Below, in pieces: positions 53,513-61,640 of a DNA stretch of 64,000 nucleotides. The notes below the pieces were generated by a model that saw nothing but the letters and a program-made list of their open reading frames with translations, made no database searches and was not told where the DNA came from. The translations under genes were made by a program, and so were the position numbers. The first letter of the stretch is position 1; the number at the start of each line of letters is the position of its first letter. This DNA is from JAQUTK01 sp963677415. Lineage in GTDB: Bacteria; Bacteroidota; Bacteroidia; Bacteroidales; JAQUTK01. The DNA is taken from NCBI GenBank assembly GCA_963677415.2, contig CAXXFJ010000045.1:1-64000 (forward strand), read 5' to 3'.

Positions 53513-55646
53513 ACGAGATCTCTTCCGCTGAGATCCCGTTTGCCAGCAAGATTGGAACATCTTGCTGAAACAGAGAAAAGAACTCGTCCTGGTTTGTAGA
53601 AAGTGTGGCTCCCAGCATATACAGCGAGATCGCTTTCTTTATATTACCAGTAAGCCAATAGATATGTCCGGCATTCAGGTAATCTACTGCTTCAGGTTTG
53701 TTCCAAAGGATCTTTTCGTGATACTTAAGTGATTCTGTCAGTTTGCCGCTCAAAAAGTAGCACCAGGCAATCGGGCGCCAGGCTTTGTGATTTGTCGTGT
53801 CCAGGTAGTCTATCTTGTGGAAGGAGCGCAATGCCTCTTCATATTTCTTTTGTTCGAGATAGCAATATCCTTTGAGAAATTCAATGCTGAGATTATCCGG
53901 TTTCAGGGCTTCTGCTTTCTCTGCATAGAGGATGGCTTTGTCATATGCTTTCGTTTGTCGATAGATGCCTGCTATTTTACGCAAGGTCCAGAAATTCGTT
54001 CCATCAAGCAGTTCGGCGTGGAGATAGGCTGCCAGCGCTTTTTCTTTTTCTCCCAGTTCTTGCAGGCAGTATCCTTTTTGCTGATAGAGCTGCACATCAT
54101 CTTGCCCTCTTTGAATCTGTAGGTTGAAGATGTCAAGTGCCTCTTTAAAGAGGTTTTTGCTAAAATAATAAGCACCAATCTTTTCCAGGCTCTCCGTCTC
54201 ATTGAGCAAAGCAATGATGATAGGTGAATGGTGATATTCCAGCACATTATTGAAAATAGTATTAAAATCATCCTTTCTCGGATGTAGTTTGTAAAACCGG
54301 AACATATCCTGAATGTATTCTCTGGCAATGATCTCGCCTGGCCCGTTTCTCTTCGATTTTCTTTCTTCTTCTTCAATTCGAATCATTTCATCCGCATCGG
54401 ACCGGAAGTTGATAATGAGTCTTGTAACTACCTCTTTGGGCAAGTTGCTCAGATTAAAACAGAATGAATACTTGTCAGAGTTACATATAAAAGCTGATCG
54501 TTGTAATGTTTTCAGGAAACCGGATATTGCTTCCTGATTGTCAGCGATTATCGAACTTAATGCACTGTGCTCTGTGTCAAATGGAAGGAACCAATTAGCA
54601 GACTCATGAAAGAAAGGAAAGCTCTTTAAAACAGAAAAGGCAGACAACATGATATCTGCTCCTTCTTGTTGAAGCTCATTCATCTCATTCATCTTCTTTT
54701 CTATTTTAGACTGATCGATAAATTCTTTCCATTCGGGGTTTTTGTCCAGAAGCATAGGGTCACTCATGATATCTTTCAGAGGGATCTTTGGATCCATCTT
54801 CTTTTGAAGCGTATTTAAGTTGTTGATAATATCCTCTTCCATCTTTTTGGAGATACTCTCAGACTCGAAAGTACGAATCAGAAGAATGAGCACGGTGAAA
54901 AACTCCTGTTGAAAGCCTGGTATGTCTTTCAGTAAAGTGATGCGGCTGATAAGTGTGGGACTCAGGCGAATCATTTGTTCTTGTTGCTTGATGAGTATGA
55001 CAATCCCGGTCAGTGCACGCCAGCGAACTTCCATCCCTCCATGCTCGTAAGCTTCAATCAACGTGAGCATCTCATCTTCTCTGAAATGTTGAAGGAGGTG
55101 CAGAGTCAAAGCAGACACCAGACTGCCTGATATCTCAAGATTCACCTTTTCCTTGTTCATACCAAACAGCCAGATCTTATAAAAGAGTTTGTTGACGATC
55201 TCTTCCATCTCCTCTTTGATGTAATTGCGACTCTCAGGAGGGGAGGTGGGTGTCAGTAGATCCAGTTTGTCTTTACCCGATAGGTATGATTCCTGTAAGA
55301 TTTGGAAGGATTCATATCTCAAAGAAGCCTTTGATCTCCGTTTCTCAAAATAAAAATTGTACGAACTGGTCTGAACTGCTATCTCGTAAGCTTCGATGGC
55401 TAATTGCGCCAGTGTATATTGGAGTTTCTGGAACAGTTTCTCACGATCCGGGTCTTGCTTTCCTTCGACAAGGTATTTTAATAAAAATCGGTAGGTAGTC
55501 TCAGCTTCGGAAAGTGTCTCTATAATATCAAAATTCGAGTCCTTGTTTATCATTTTGCGGATCCCGTCAATAGCCGGTTTAAGTGATTTGTTTTCAATAT
55601 CCTTAAGCGCCTTCTTGTAAAGTTCTCCTGCTTTCTTTCGTTCCAT
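53466..55646 (-). CDS. TPR-repeat protein
   Basis: 726 aa from ATG 55646 (MERKKAGELYKKALKDIENK). The first two thirds are helical without recognised motifs. The C-terminal third has consecutive TPR units (YYFSKNLFKEALDIFNLQIQ, AYDKAILYAEKAEALKPDNL, GYCYLEQKKYEEALRSFHKI, AWCYFLSGKLTESLKYHEKI). It has no signal peptide, so is probably a cytosolic scaffold. The role is unknown. The upstream frame to 55694 crosses the promoter at 55684 and is excluded. Confidence 0.75.
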   Translation of the reverse strand: MERKKAGELYKKALKDIENKSLKPAIDGIRKMINKDSNFDIIETLSEAETTYRFLLKYLVEGKQDPDREKLFQKLQYTLAQLAIEAYEIAVQTSSYNFYFEKRRSKASLRYESFQILQESYLSGKDKLDLLTPTSPPESRNYIKEEMEEIVNKLFYKIWLFGMNKEKVNLEISGSLVSALTLHLLQHFREDEMLTLIEAYEHGGMEVRWRALTGIVILIKQQEQMIRLSPTLISRITLLKDIPGFQQEFFTVLILLIRTFESESISKKMEEDIINNLNTLQKKMDPKIPLKDIMSDPMLLDKNPEWKEFIDQSKIEKKMNEMNELQQEGADIMLSAFSVLKSFPFFHESANWFLPFDTEHSALSSIIADNQEAISGFLKTLQRSAFICNSDKYSFCFNLSNLPKEVVTRLIINFRSDADEMIRIEEEERKSKRNGPGEIIAREYIQDMFRFYKLHPRKDDFNTIFNNVLEYHHSPIIIALLNETESLEKIGAYYFSKNLFKEALDIFNLQIQRGQDDVQLYQQKGYCLQELGEKEKALAAYLHAELLDGTNFWTLRKIAGIYRQTKAYDKAILYAEKAEALKPDNLSIEFLKGYCYLEQKKYEEALRSFHKIDYLDTTNHKAWRPIAWCYFLSGKLTESLKYHEKILWNKPEAVDYLNAGHIYWLTGNIKKAISLYMLGATLSTNQDEFFSLFQQDVPILLANGISAEEISFMPDLIYFEISSEMQ

Positions 55647-55683
55647 TTTATCTGTTTGTTTGGTAGAGCATCGTATAACTATG

Positions 55684-55691
55684 CAAAAATA
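55684..55691 (-). promoter_or_regulatory. -7 box for the TPR gene
   Basis: TATTTTTG on the minus strand, 38 bp before ATG 55646. Confidence 0.55.
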
Positions 55692-55744
55692 CAAAAGTCT
55701 TTCAATTCAGCTTCCTTTTTTCTTGTTCTTTCCGACTGAATCTT

Positions 55745-55752
55745 TACCTTTG
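55745..55752 (+). promoter_or_regulatory. -7 box for the glycosyltransferase-DUF4922 pair
   Basis: TACCTTTG, 20 bp before ATG 55772. Confidence 0.6.
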
Positions 55753-55771
55753 TCTTAACAAATTACATTAA

Positions 55772-57233
55772 ATGAAAAAGATTAATTGCTTTTTGCTGTC
55801 GGGATCAATTGACTCTTCTCACTCAATTAACGAAGAGTTGCATAATTGTGGGATTGAAGGAGAGATCGTTTTAATGGATATAAACAATCAGAATATCCCT
55901 CTTCCAGATGGTGCCAGGATACTTTCCTGCAGTTTGCCAAATAGCTCAGAAACGCTTCTCTCTCTTGTTGAGGAATCTCAGGCAGAATATACGTTGCTTT
56001 ATACGAAGAATGCTCCTTTCAAACTGGGACTGTTTGCCTTGCAGCGATTCATTGATGTGATGGACTCTACACAGGCTCCTATGGCTTATTCAGACTATTA
56101 TCATGTGAACCGGAAGAATGAGTCCTCGTCTGTTCCCTTGATTGATTGCGGTTCGTGGTTTGTGCGCGATGATTTTAATTTCGGACCTCTTCTTATTTTC
56201 CGTACGTCTGAATTAAAGCGTGCGGTTAGAGGGATTCCTTCATTAGAGTATGCCGCACTGTATCGTACCTTATTATTGCTTTCTTTGGACAAACCACTCT
56301 TACATATTCCTGAATATATGTATACAGAGCTGGAAGAGGATATTCCTTCTTCCAGAGAGAAACAGTATGATTATGTCAATCCGAAGAATCGGGAGGTGCA
56401 GCTGGAGATGGAACAGGTTTTCCTGGAGTGTCTCAAAATAAAAGGGGCATGGCTGGCTCCTCAGTTTAACGAGATTGATCTCACCGAAGGCTCTTTTGAA
56501 TGTGAAGCTTCTGTCATTATACCCGTCCCGCAACAGGAAAGAAACGATTAAAGATGCAATCGAGTCTGTGTTAAAACAGAAAACAAAGTTTCCCTTTAAT
56601 CTGATTATTGTTGATAATCATTCTACAGATGGTACTTCACAAATCATAGCTTCTTATGCCAAAGACTCTCGTGTTGTTCATCTAATACCCGAACGTAAGG
56701 ACCTTAGTATTGGTGGATGCTGGAATTATGGGGTTAACAATGCTCATTGTGGGCGATTTGTGGTGCAACTGGATAGTGACGATATGTATTTTGACGAACA
56801 CTCGTTGCGGATTATGGTTGAGGCTTTTTATTACCAGAAATGTGCCATGGTTGTTGGGACTTACCTAATGACTGACTTCTTTCTGAAGGAGATCCCTCCG
56901 GGAATCATCGATCATGCTGAGTGGACGAATGATAACGGAAGAAACAACCTTTTGCGTGTCAACGGTCTGGGTGCGCCACGTGCATTCTTCACTCCGGTTC
57001 TTCGTCGCTTTCGGTTGCCGGATACCAGTTATGGTGAGGATTATGCTGTTGGATTGCGCATCAGTCGGGAGTATCGCATCGGACGTATATATGATGTGGT
57101 CTATTGCTGTCGCCGTTGGGGAAAGAACTCGGATTCTTCTCTGACAATCGAACAATTAAATAAGAATAACCGCTATAAGGATGCCATCCGCCGGATGGAG
57201 ATAGATGCTCGTGTCGAATTGAATAGAAAATGA
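55772..57233 (+). CDS. Two-domain family 2 glycosyltransferase (frameshifted)
   Basis: Residues 1-245 form a divergent GT-A-like domain (QAPMAYSDYYHVNRKNESSS). The second half is a clear GT2 domain (IIVDNHSTDGTSQIIASYAK, FVVQLDSDDMYFDE with the DxD-type motif, YGEDYAVGLRISREY). The first frame ends at 56551 after ASVIIPVPQQERND. Removing one C from the CCC at about 56532-56534 gives ASVIIPVRNRKETIKDAIES, exactly a GT2 start. So one 486-aa protein is expected. It overlaps the DUF4922 gene by 4 bp (ATGA). Confidence 0.8.
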
Positions 57234-58183
57234 CTCCGATAAAGGCACAACTTGCACATTTCTGGCATGCTCAAAATGAGAGTTGGGCTTTCCTGCGCGA
57301 TCATGTCAAGGCATTAGACGAAGTGAAACTTTATTCTATTCCTTTTCAAGGTTTTTCTATCCGGATGCAATACAATCCGGCACGAATCATCTCTTCAGGA
57401 GCAAAGGTCGATAAGGCTTCTTTGGAGAAAAGGCCTTGTTTCCTTTGTGCATCAAACCGACCTTCTGAACAGGAGATCCTGGATATTCTCCCTGGATATG
57501 ATGTGCTTTGCAATCCTTTTCCTATCTTTCATGGTCATCTGACTATTCCTTCTAAAACCCATCAACCTCAGTCTGTTGAAGGGAAAGTAGGAGATATGTT
57601 GCGTTTGAGTGAGTTGCTGCCTGACTACGAACTATTTTATAACGGTCCGGAATGTGGTGCTTCTGCGCCGGATCATTTTCACTTTCAGGCAGCTCCATGC
57701 AAAGTGATGCCTTTATTTGAAGATCTTGATAATCCGAGTGTGACTGAACTGCTCTATTCATCTGATAGATTGAAAGTTCGTTACTGCCCAAACTACCTGC
57801 GAAATGCAATTGTATTGGAAGCCGCCGATCCTCAGTCAATTGTTGAGTCCTTTCAGTTGTATTACAACCTGCAGGCAGCCCTTCAGCCTACACATATCGA
57901 ACCAATGTTCAATCTGATTGCCCGTTACCAATCAGGTGCGCATTCTCTTGTCATTTTCCCTCGAAAAGCGCATAGACCTTCTTTTTACTTTGAGACAGGA
58001 GAGAGGCAAATTCTCCTTAGTCCGGGGGCAGTGGATATGGCGGGATTATTGGTTGTGACGCGTGAAGAGGATCTTTCAAAGATCACTCCTGATATTGTCC
58101 GAAGTATGTATGATGAACTTACTCTGAATGACTCCTCTTTGCTGCAAACACTCAGAGAGCATATAGTGCTACAGAAGATGTAA
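57230..58183 (+). CDS. DUF4922 protein (GDPGP1/HIT-like nucleotidyltransferase fold)
   Basis: 317 aa. The motif APDHFHFQAAP carries the HxHx of the HIT/GalT superfamily, and CFLCASNRP looks like a metal-binding CxxC. DUF4922 proteins resemble GDP-sugar phosphorylases, so a sugar-nucleotide role with the coupled glycosyltransferase is plausible but unproven. Confidence 0.75.
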   Translation: MTPIKAQLAHFWHAQNESWAFLRDHVKALDEVKLYSIPFQGFSIRMQYNPARIISSGAKVDKASLEKRPCFLCASNRPSEQEILDILPGYDVLCNPFPIFHGHLTIPSKTHQPQSVEGKVGDMLRLSELLPDYELFYNGPECGASAPDHFHFQAAPCKVMPLFEDLDNPSVTELLYSSDRLKVRYCPNYLRNAIVLEAADPQSIVESFQLYYNLQAALQPTHIEPMFNLIARYQSGAHSLVIFPRKAHRPSFYFETGERQILLSPGAVDMAGLLVVTREEDLSKITPDIVRSMYDELTLNDSSLLQTLREHIVLQKM

Positions 58184-58242
58184 AACGAGTTTCTTCATAG
58201 ATAGTATATTATCTTTTTGAGAAGATATTGCCGTATTTTATA

Positions 58243-58250
58243 TACTTTTG
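58243..58250 (+). promoter_or_regulatory. -7 box for the symporter operon
   Basis: TACTTTTG followed by C, 29 bp before ATG 58280. Confidence 0.6.
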
Positions 58251-58279
58251 CCGATTCAAATAAAAAAATAGACATTGAT

Positions 58280-58426
58280 ATGTTTGGAATTGAAGATCCC
58301 GGCATTTGGTTGCCATATGTTCTTGCTGTAGCTTGTCTTCTCTTTTCTGCCTGGTGGGGTATCACGCGGTGGAATAAAGACGATGAGTCTGATAAAAATG
58401 AAAAATCAGACAACAGGTACAAGTAA
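58280..58426 (+). CDS. Symporter small accessory protein
   Basis: 48 aa: MFGIEDPGIWLPYVLAVACL begins one membrane helix, and a charged cytosolic tail ends it (DDESDKNEKSDN). This is the typical small partner encoded directly before SSS-family symporters. It lies 55 bp before the symporter gene. Confidence 0.75.
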   Translation: MFGIEDPGIWLPYVLAVACLLFSAWWGITRWNKDDESDKNEKSDNRYK

Positions 58427-58481
58427 GAAATTAAGAAAATAAGATCCTGGCTTATTTTCAACAAAAAACTAACACAAATTT

Positions 58482-60029
58482 ATGAGTTCATTCTATTTAG
58501 GATTGATAGTAGTGGTATATCTGCTATCACTGGCTTATCTCGGCTATCTCGGTTACAAAAAAACAACAAGTTCGGATGATTATCTGGTTGGAGGACGACA
58601 GATGAATCCGATCGTCATGGCTCTTTCTTACGGTGCGACTTTCATTTCTGCTTCTGCTATTGTAGGCTTTGGTGGAGTAGCGGCTGCTTACGGCATGGGT
58701 ATTCAATGGCTTTGTATGCTTAATATGTTGATGGGCGTGATTATTGCATTTATCGTATTTGGAAGGCCGACACGTCGATTGGGTGTATTATATAATGCAG
58801 CCACATTTCCACAGTTACTTGGACGTAGATATCATTCCCGTGCTATCCAGATCTTTGCCGCGGCGGTAATATTCTGTTGTATGCCATTGTATGCGGCGGT
58901 TGTATTAAAAGGTGGAGCTGTCTTTCTGGAACAGATATTCCATATTGACTTTAATATTGCATTGTTGATCTTTACGCTGATTGTAGCTTCGTATGTTATT
59001 GCCGGAGGCATGAAAGGGGTTATGTACACCGATGCATATCAGGCAGTGATTATGTTTATCTGTATGACCTTTCTTATCTTCTATCTCTATCATCAGTTGG
59101 GGATGGGCTTTACAGAAGCGAATGTCGCCCTGGGAAATATCGGTGATCTGGTACCGGAAAAGTTTCGCTTATTGGGACATCAGGGATGGACCTCTATGCC
59201 TCTTGCCGGATCTCCTCAGTGGTACACGTTGGTAACATCCTTGATATTGGGAGTAGGTATCGGATGTCTGGCTCAACCTCAGCTGATTGTTCGCTTCATG
59301 ACTGTCAAAAGCACCAAACAACTCAATCGTGGCGTTTTTATAGGCAGTTTCTTTCTGATTGTCACAGTTGGTGCAATTTACCATGCTGGTGCACTCTCCA
59401 ATCTTTATTTTCTGAAGACAGAGGGAAAAGTCGCGACAGAATTATTGGGTGATATTGATAAGATAATCCCTTATTTCATTAACCATGCCATGCCGCCCTG
59501 GTTTTCTGCCTTGTTTATGCTTTGTATATTGTCAGCCAGCATGTCCACTATGAGTTCGCAGTTTCATACTATGGGCGCCGCCGCCGGTGCAGACATATAC
59601 GCACCTCTTACAGGTAATAATGCACTTAACACAACGAGAGTTGTCCGTATAGCAATCCTCTTTTCGATTGCTCTCAGCTACATTATCTGTTACCTTTTGC
59701 CGATGAACATTATTGCACGCGGTACAGCTATCTTTATGGGAGTTTGTGCATCCACATTCCTTCCGTCCTACTTCAGTGTACTTTACTGGCGTCGGGCTAC
59801 CCGTTCGGGTGTTTTATTTAGCATGTGGGCAGGCTTACTGGCTTCCCTTTTTGCCTTGGGCTTTTTGCACAAAGCAGAGGCAGTACCTCTGGGATTATGT
59901 AAAATGATTTTTGGCCGGGATATGCTGATTGATGTGTTTCCCTGGTTTGCCATTGATCCAATCCTCTTTGCATTTCCAATATCAGTGATCACAATTGTTG
60001 TCGTCAGTCTGTTGACAAAAAAAGACTAG
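58482..60029 (+). CDS. Sodium:solute symporter (SSS family)
   Basis: 515 aa with about 13-14 predicted membrane helices. The start matches the LeuT-fold SSS pattern (SSDDYLVGGRQMNPIVMALS, ATFISASAIVGFGGVAAAYG) and the Na+-site region (MLCILSASMSTMSSQFHTMG) is present. It imports an organic solute with Na+. The substrate is not clear from sequence. The phenylacetate-CoA ligase gene is convergent, not an operon partner. Confidence 0.92.
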   Translation: MSSFYLGLIVVVYLLSLAYLGYLGYKKTTSSDDYLVGGRQMNPIVMALSYGATFISASAIVGFGGVAAAYGMGIQWLCMLNMLMGVIIAFIVFGRPTRRLGVLYNAATFPQLLGRRYHSRAIQIFAAAVIFCCMPLYAAVVLKGGAVFLEQIFHIDFNIALLIFTLIVASYVIAGGMKGVMYTDAYQAVIMFICMTFLIFYLYHQLGMGFTEANVALGNIGDLVPEKFRLLGHQGWTSMPLAGSPQWYTLVTSLILGVGIGCLAQPQLIVRFMTVKSTKQLNRGVFIGSFFLIVTVGAIYHAGALSNLYFLKTEGKVATELLGDIDKIIPYFINHAMPPWFSALFMLCILSASMSTMSSQFHTMGAAAGADIYAPLTGNNALNTTRVVRIAILFSIALSYIICYLLPMNIIARGTAIFMGVCASTFLPSYFSVLYWRRATRSGVLFSMWAGLLASLFALGFLHKAEAVPLGLCKMIFGRDMLIDVFPWFAIDPILFAFPISVITIVVVSLLTKKD

Positions 60030-60053
60030 GTTCTCTTTTTTGAAGAGATGTGC

Positions 60054-60097
60054 ATAAATCAGAGCGCCCCGGGAAACCCCGGGGCGCTCTGATTTAT
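60054..60097. terminator. Strong bidirectional terminator
   Basis: A 20-bp stem: ATAAATC plus AGAGCGCCCCGGG pairs with its complement around AAAC. It lies between the convergent symporter and paaK-like genes. Confidence 0.88.
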
Positions 60098-60112
60098 ATG
60101 GAGATACTCCGT

Positions 60113-61411
60113 TTAAATATTATGGCGTAAGTCATGTACGCGGACAGCTTTGCCTTCTGATTGAGGGAGTGATCCTTTCTTGACCAGAATGACTTTCGGA
60201 GTAATCAGTAACTCGTCTTTTAACTGCCTTGTAATCTCTTTGCGTAATCGGTCGAGATCTATAAAGTTGTCAGTTGTAAGTTCGTCGAGTTCAACTTCTA
60301 CTTTCATCTCATCATTGTTGTTGATCGTTTCCATTGTAATGAGATACTGAGATCCCAGTTCTTTGAATTGCATCAGAATGGTTTCGACCTGGATGGGGAA
60401 GATATTTACACCTTTCAGAATAATCATATCGTCACTTCTTCCTTTCAAACGGTCAATCCGATGGTGTGTGCGTCCACAAGGGCAATCGCCCGGCATGATG
60501 CGGGTGAGGTCACGAGTACGGTAACGAAACAGAGGCATCGCTTCGCGGTTGATGGTCGTGAGTACCAGTTCGCCGATCTCTCCGTCAGGCATCGGCTCTT
60601 GAGTCTCCGGATTGATAATCTCTACAATGTAATAGTCTTCCCAAATATGAAGACCGTTTTGTTCTTTGCATTCAAAAGCAACTCCGGGACCACACATCTC
60701 AGACATTCCGAAACTATTATATGCCTTCACGTGCATGGACTCCTCAATTCTTTTACGCTGTTCTTCCGAATGTGGCTCGGCGCCAATGATGAGAGTTGTC
60801 AGTTTGGTGTCTCTTTGTATATCGTATCCTTCTTCTTTAATAACCTCAGCCAGACGGGTTACATAACTGGGTATTGCGTGAATGGCAGTTGTGCCGAAAT
60901 CAACAATGAACTTGACCTGACGTTTGCTATTTCCCGCCGCTGCAGGAACGGTTAGCGCTCCCAAGCGTTCAGCTCCGTACTGAAATCCCAAGCCTCCGGT
61001 AAACATACCGTAACCTGAGGAGTTTTGGAAGACGTCCGTATTGCGCAGTCCGACCATGTAGAGACACCGGGCAACAGCGTTTGCCCATTCATCCAGGTCC
61101 TTTTGAGTATGTAATATCACGGTTGGATTACCAGTTGTGCCTGAGGAGGAGTGAAGACGAACCACTTTTGAGAGTGGAACAGAGGCCAGAGCAAATGGAT
61201 AATTGTTACGTAGATCGGTTTTCGTTGTGAAAGGGATCTTCTTCAAATCTTCAAGACTGTTGATCGTCTCAGAGGAAATCCCTCTTTCTTTAAAGATCTT
61301 TGCGTAGAAGGGACAGTTTTGGGCTTGGTCGATGGTCTTTTTTAATCGCTCGAGCTGAAGATTCTCCAGTTCAGCACGAGGCATAGTTTCTAATTCTTTA
61401 TGCAAATACAT
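60113..61411 (-). CDS. Phenylacetate-CoA ligase (PaaK family)
   Basis: 432 aa from ATG 61411 (MYLHKELETMPRAELENLQL). The adenylate-forming motifs are HSSSGTTGNPTVILHT (ATP-binding loop), YNSFGMSEMCGPG and the MPLFRYRTRDLTRI block. The C-terminal AMP-binding lid domain is complete. Such enzymes activate aryl acids such as phenylacetate or indoleacetate with CoA. The upstream extension to 61450 overlaps the promoter and is excluded. Confidence 0.92.
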   Translation of the reverse strand: MYLHKELETMPRAELENLQLERLKKTIDQAQNCPFYAKIFKERGISSETINSLEDLKKIPFTTKTDLRNNYPFALASVPLSKVVRLHSSSGTTGNPTVILHTQKDLDEWANAVARCLYMVGLRNTDVFQNSSGYGMFTGGLGFQYGAERLGALTVPAAAGNSKRQVKFIVDFGTTAIHAIPSYVTRLAEVIKEEGYDIQRDTKLTTLIIGAEPHSEEQRKRIEESMHVKAYNSFGMSEMCGPGVAFECKEQNGLHIWEDYYIVEIINPETQEPMPDGEIGELVLTTINREAMPLFRYRTRDLTRIMPGDCPCGRTHHRIDRLKGRSDDMIILKGVNIFPIQVETILMQFKELGSQYLITMETINNNDEMKVEVELDELTTDNFIDLDRLRKEITRQLKDELLITPKVILVKKGSLPQSEGKAVRVHDLRHNI

Positions 61412-61447
61412 TATATAGTGTGTTATAGAGATTCTTCTTTGAGTCTG

Positions 61448-61455
61448 CAAAAATA
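61448..61455 (-). promoter_or_regulatory. -7 box for the phenylacetate-CoA ligase
   Basis: TATTTTTG followed by C on the minus strand, 37 bp before ATG 61411. Confidence 0.55.
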
Positions 61456-61580
61456 CGATTATTTTTTTATTTCACTATTCAATAGTTTGCTAATAGACAT
61501 GAGAAGAAATGAAATCAGAGAATGAATACTCTTTGACGGTTCATCTTCCCGGGGATATTCTGGTGACAGGTAAAAAAAAG

Positions 61581-61620
61581 AGAGAGGTCTCTTGTCTGGT
61601 ACCAGACAAGAGACCTCTCT
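61581..61620 (-). terminator. Terminator of the beta-galactosidase gene (40-bp perfect palindrome)
   Basis: Perfect palindrome centred on GGTACC (arms AGAGAGGTCTCTTGTCTGG and its complement). On the minus strand it is followed by a T8 run, 21 bp after the beta-galactosidase stop. Confidence 0.85.
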
Positions 61621-61640
61621 GAGAAATGAATTATTTCTTT

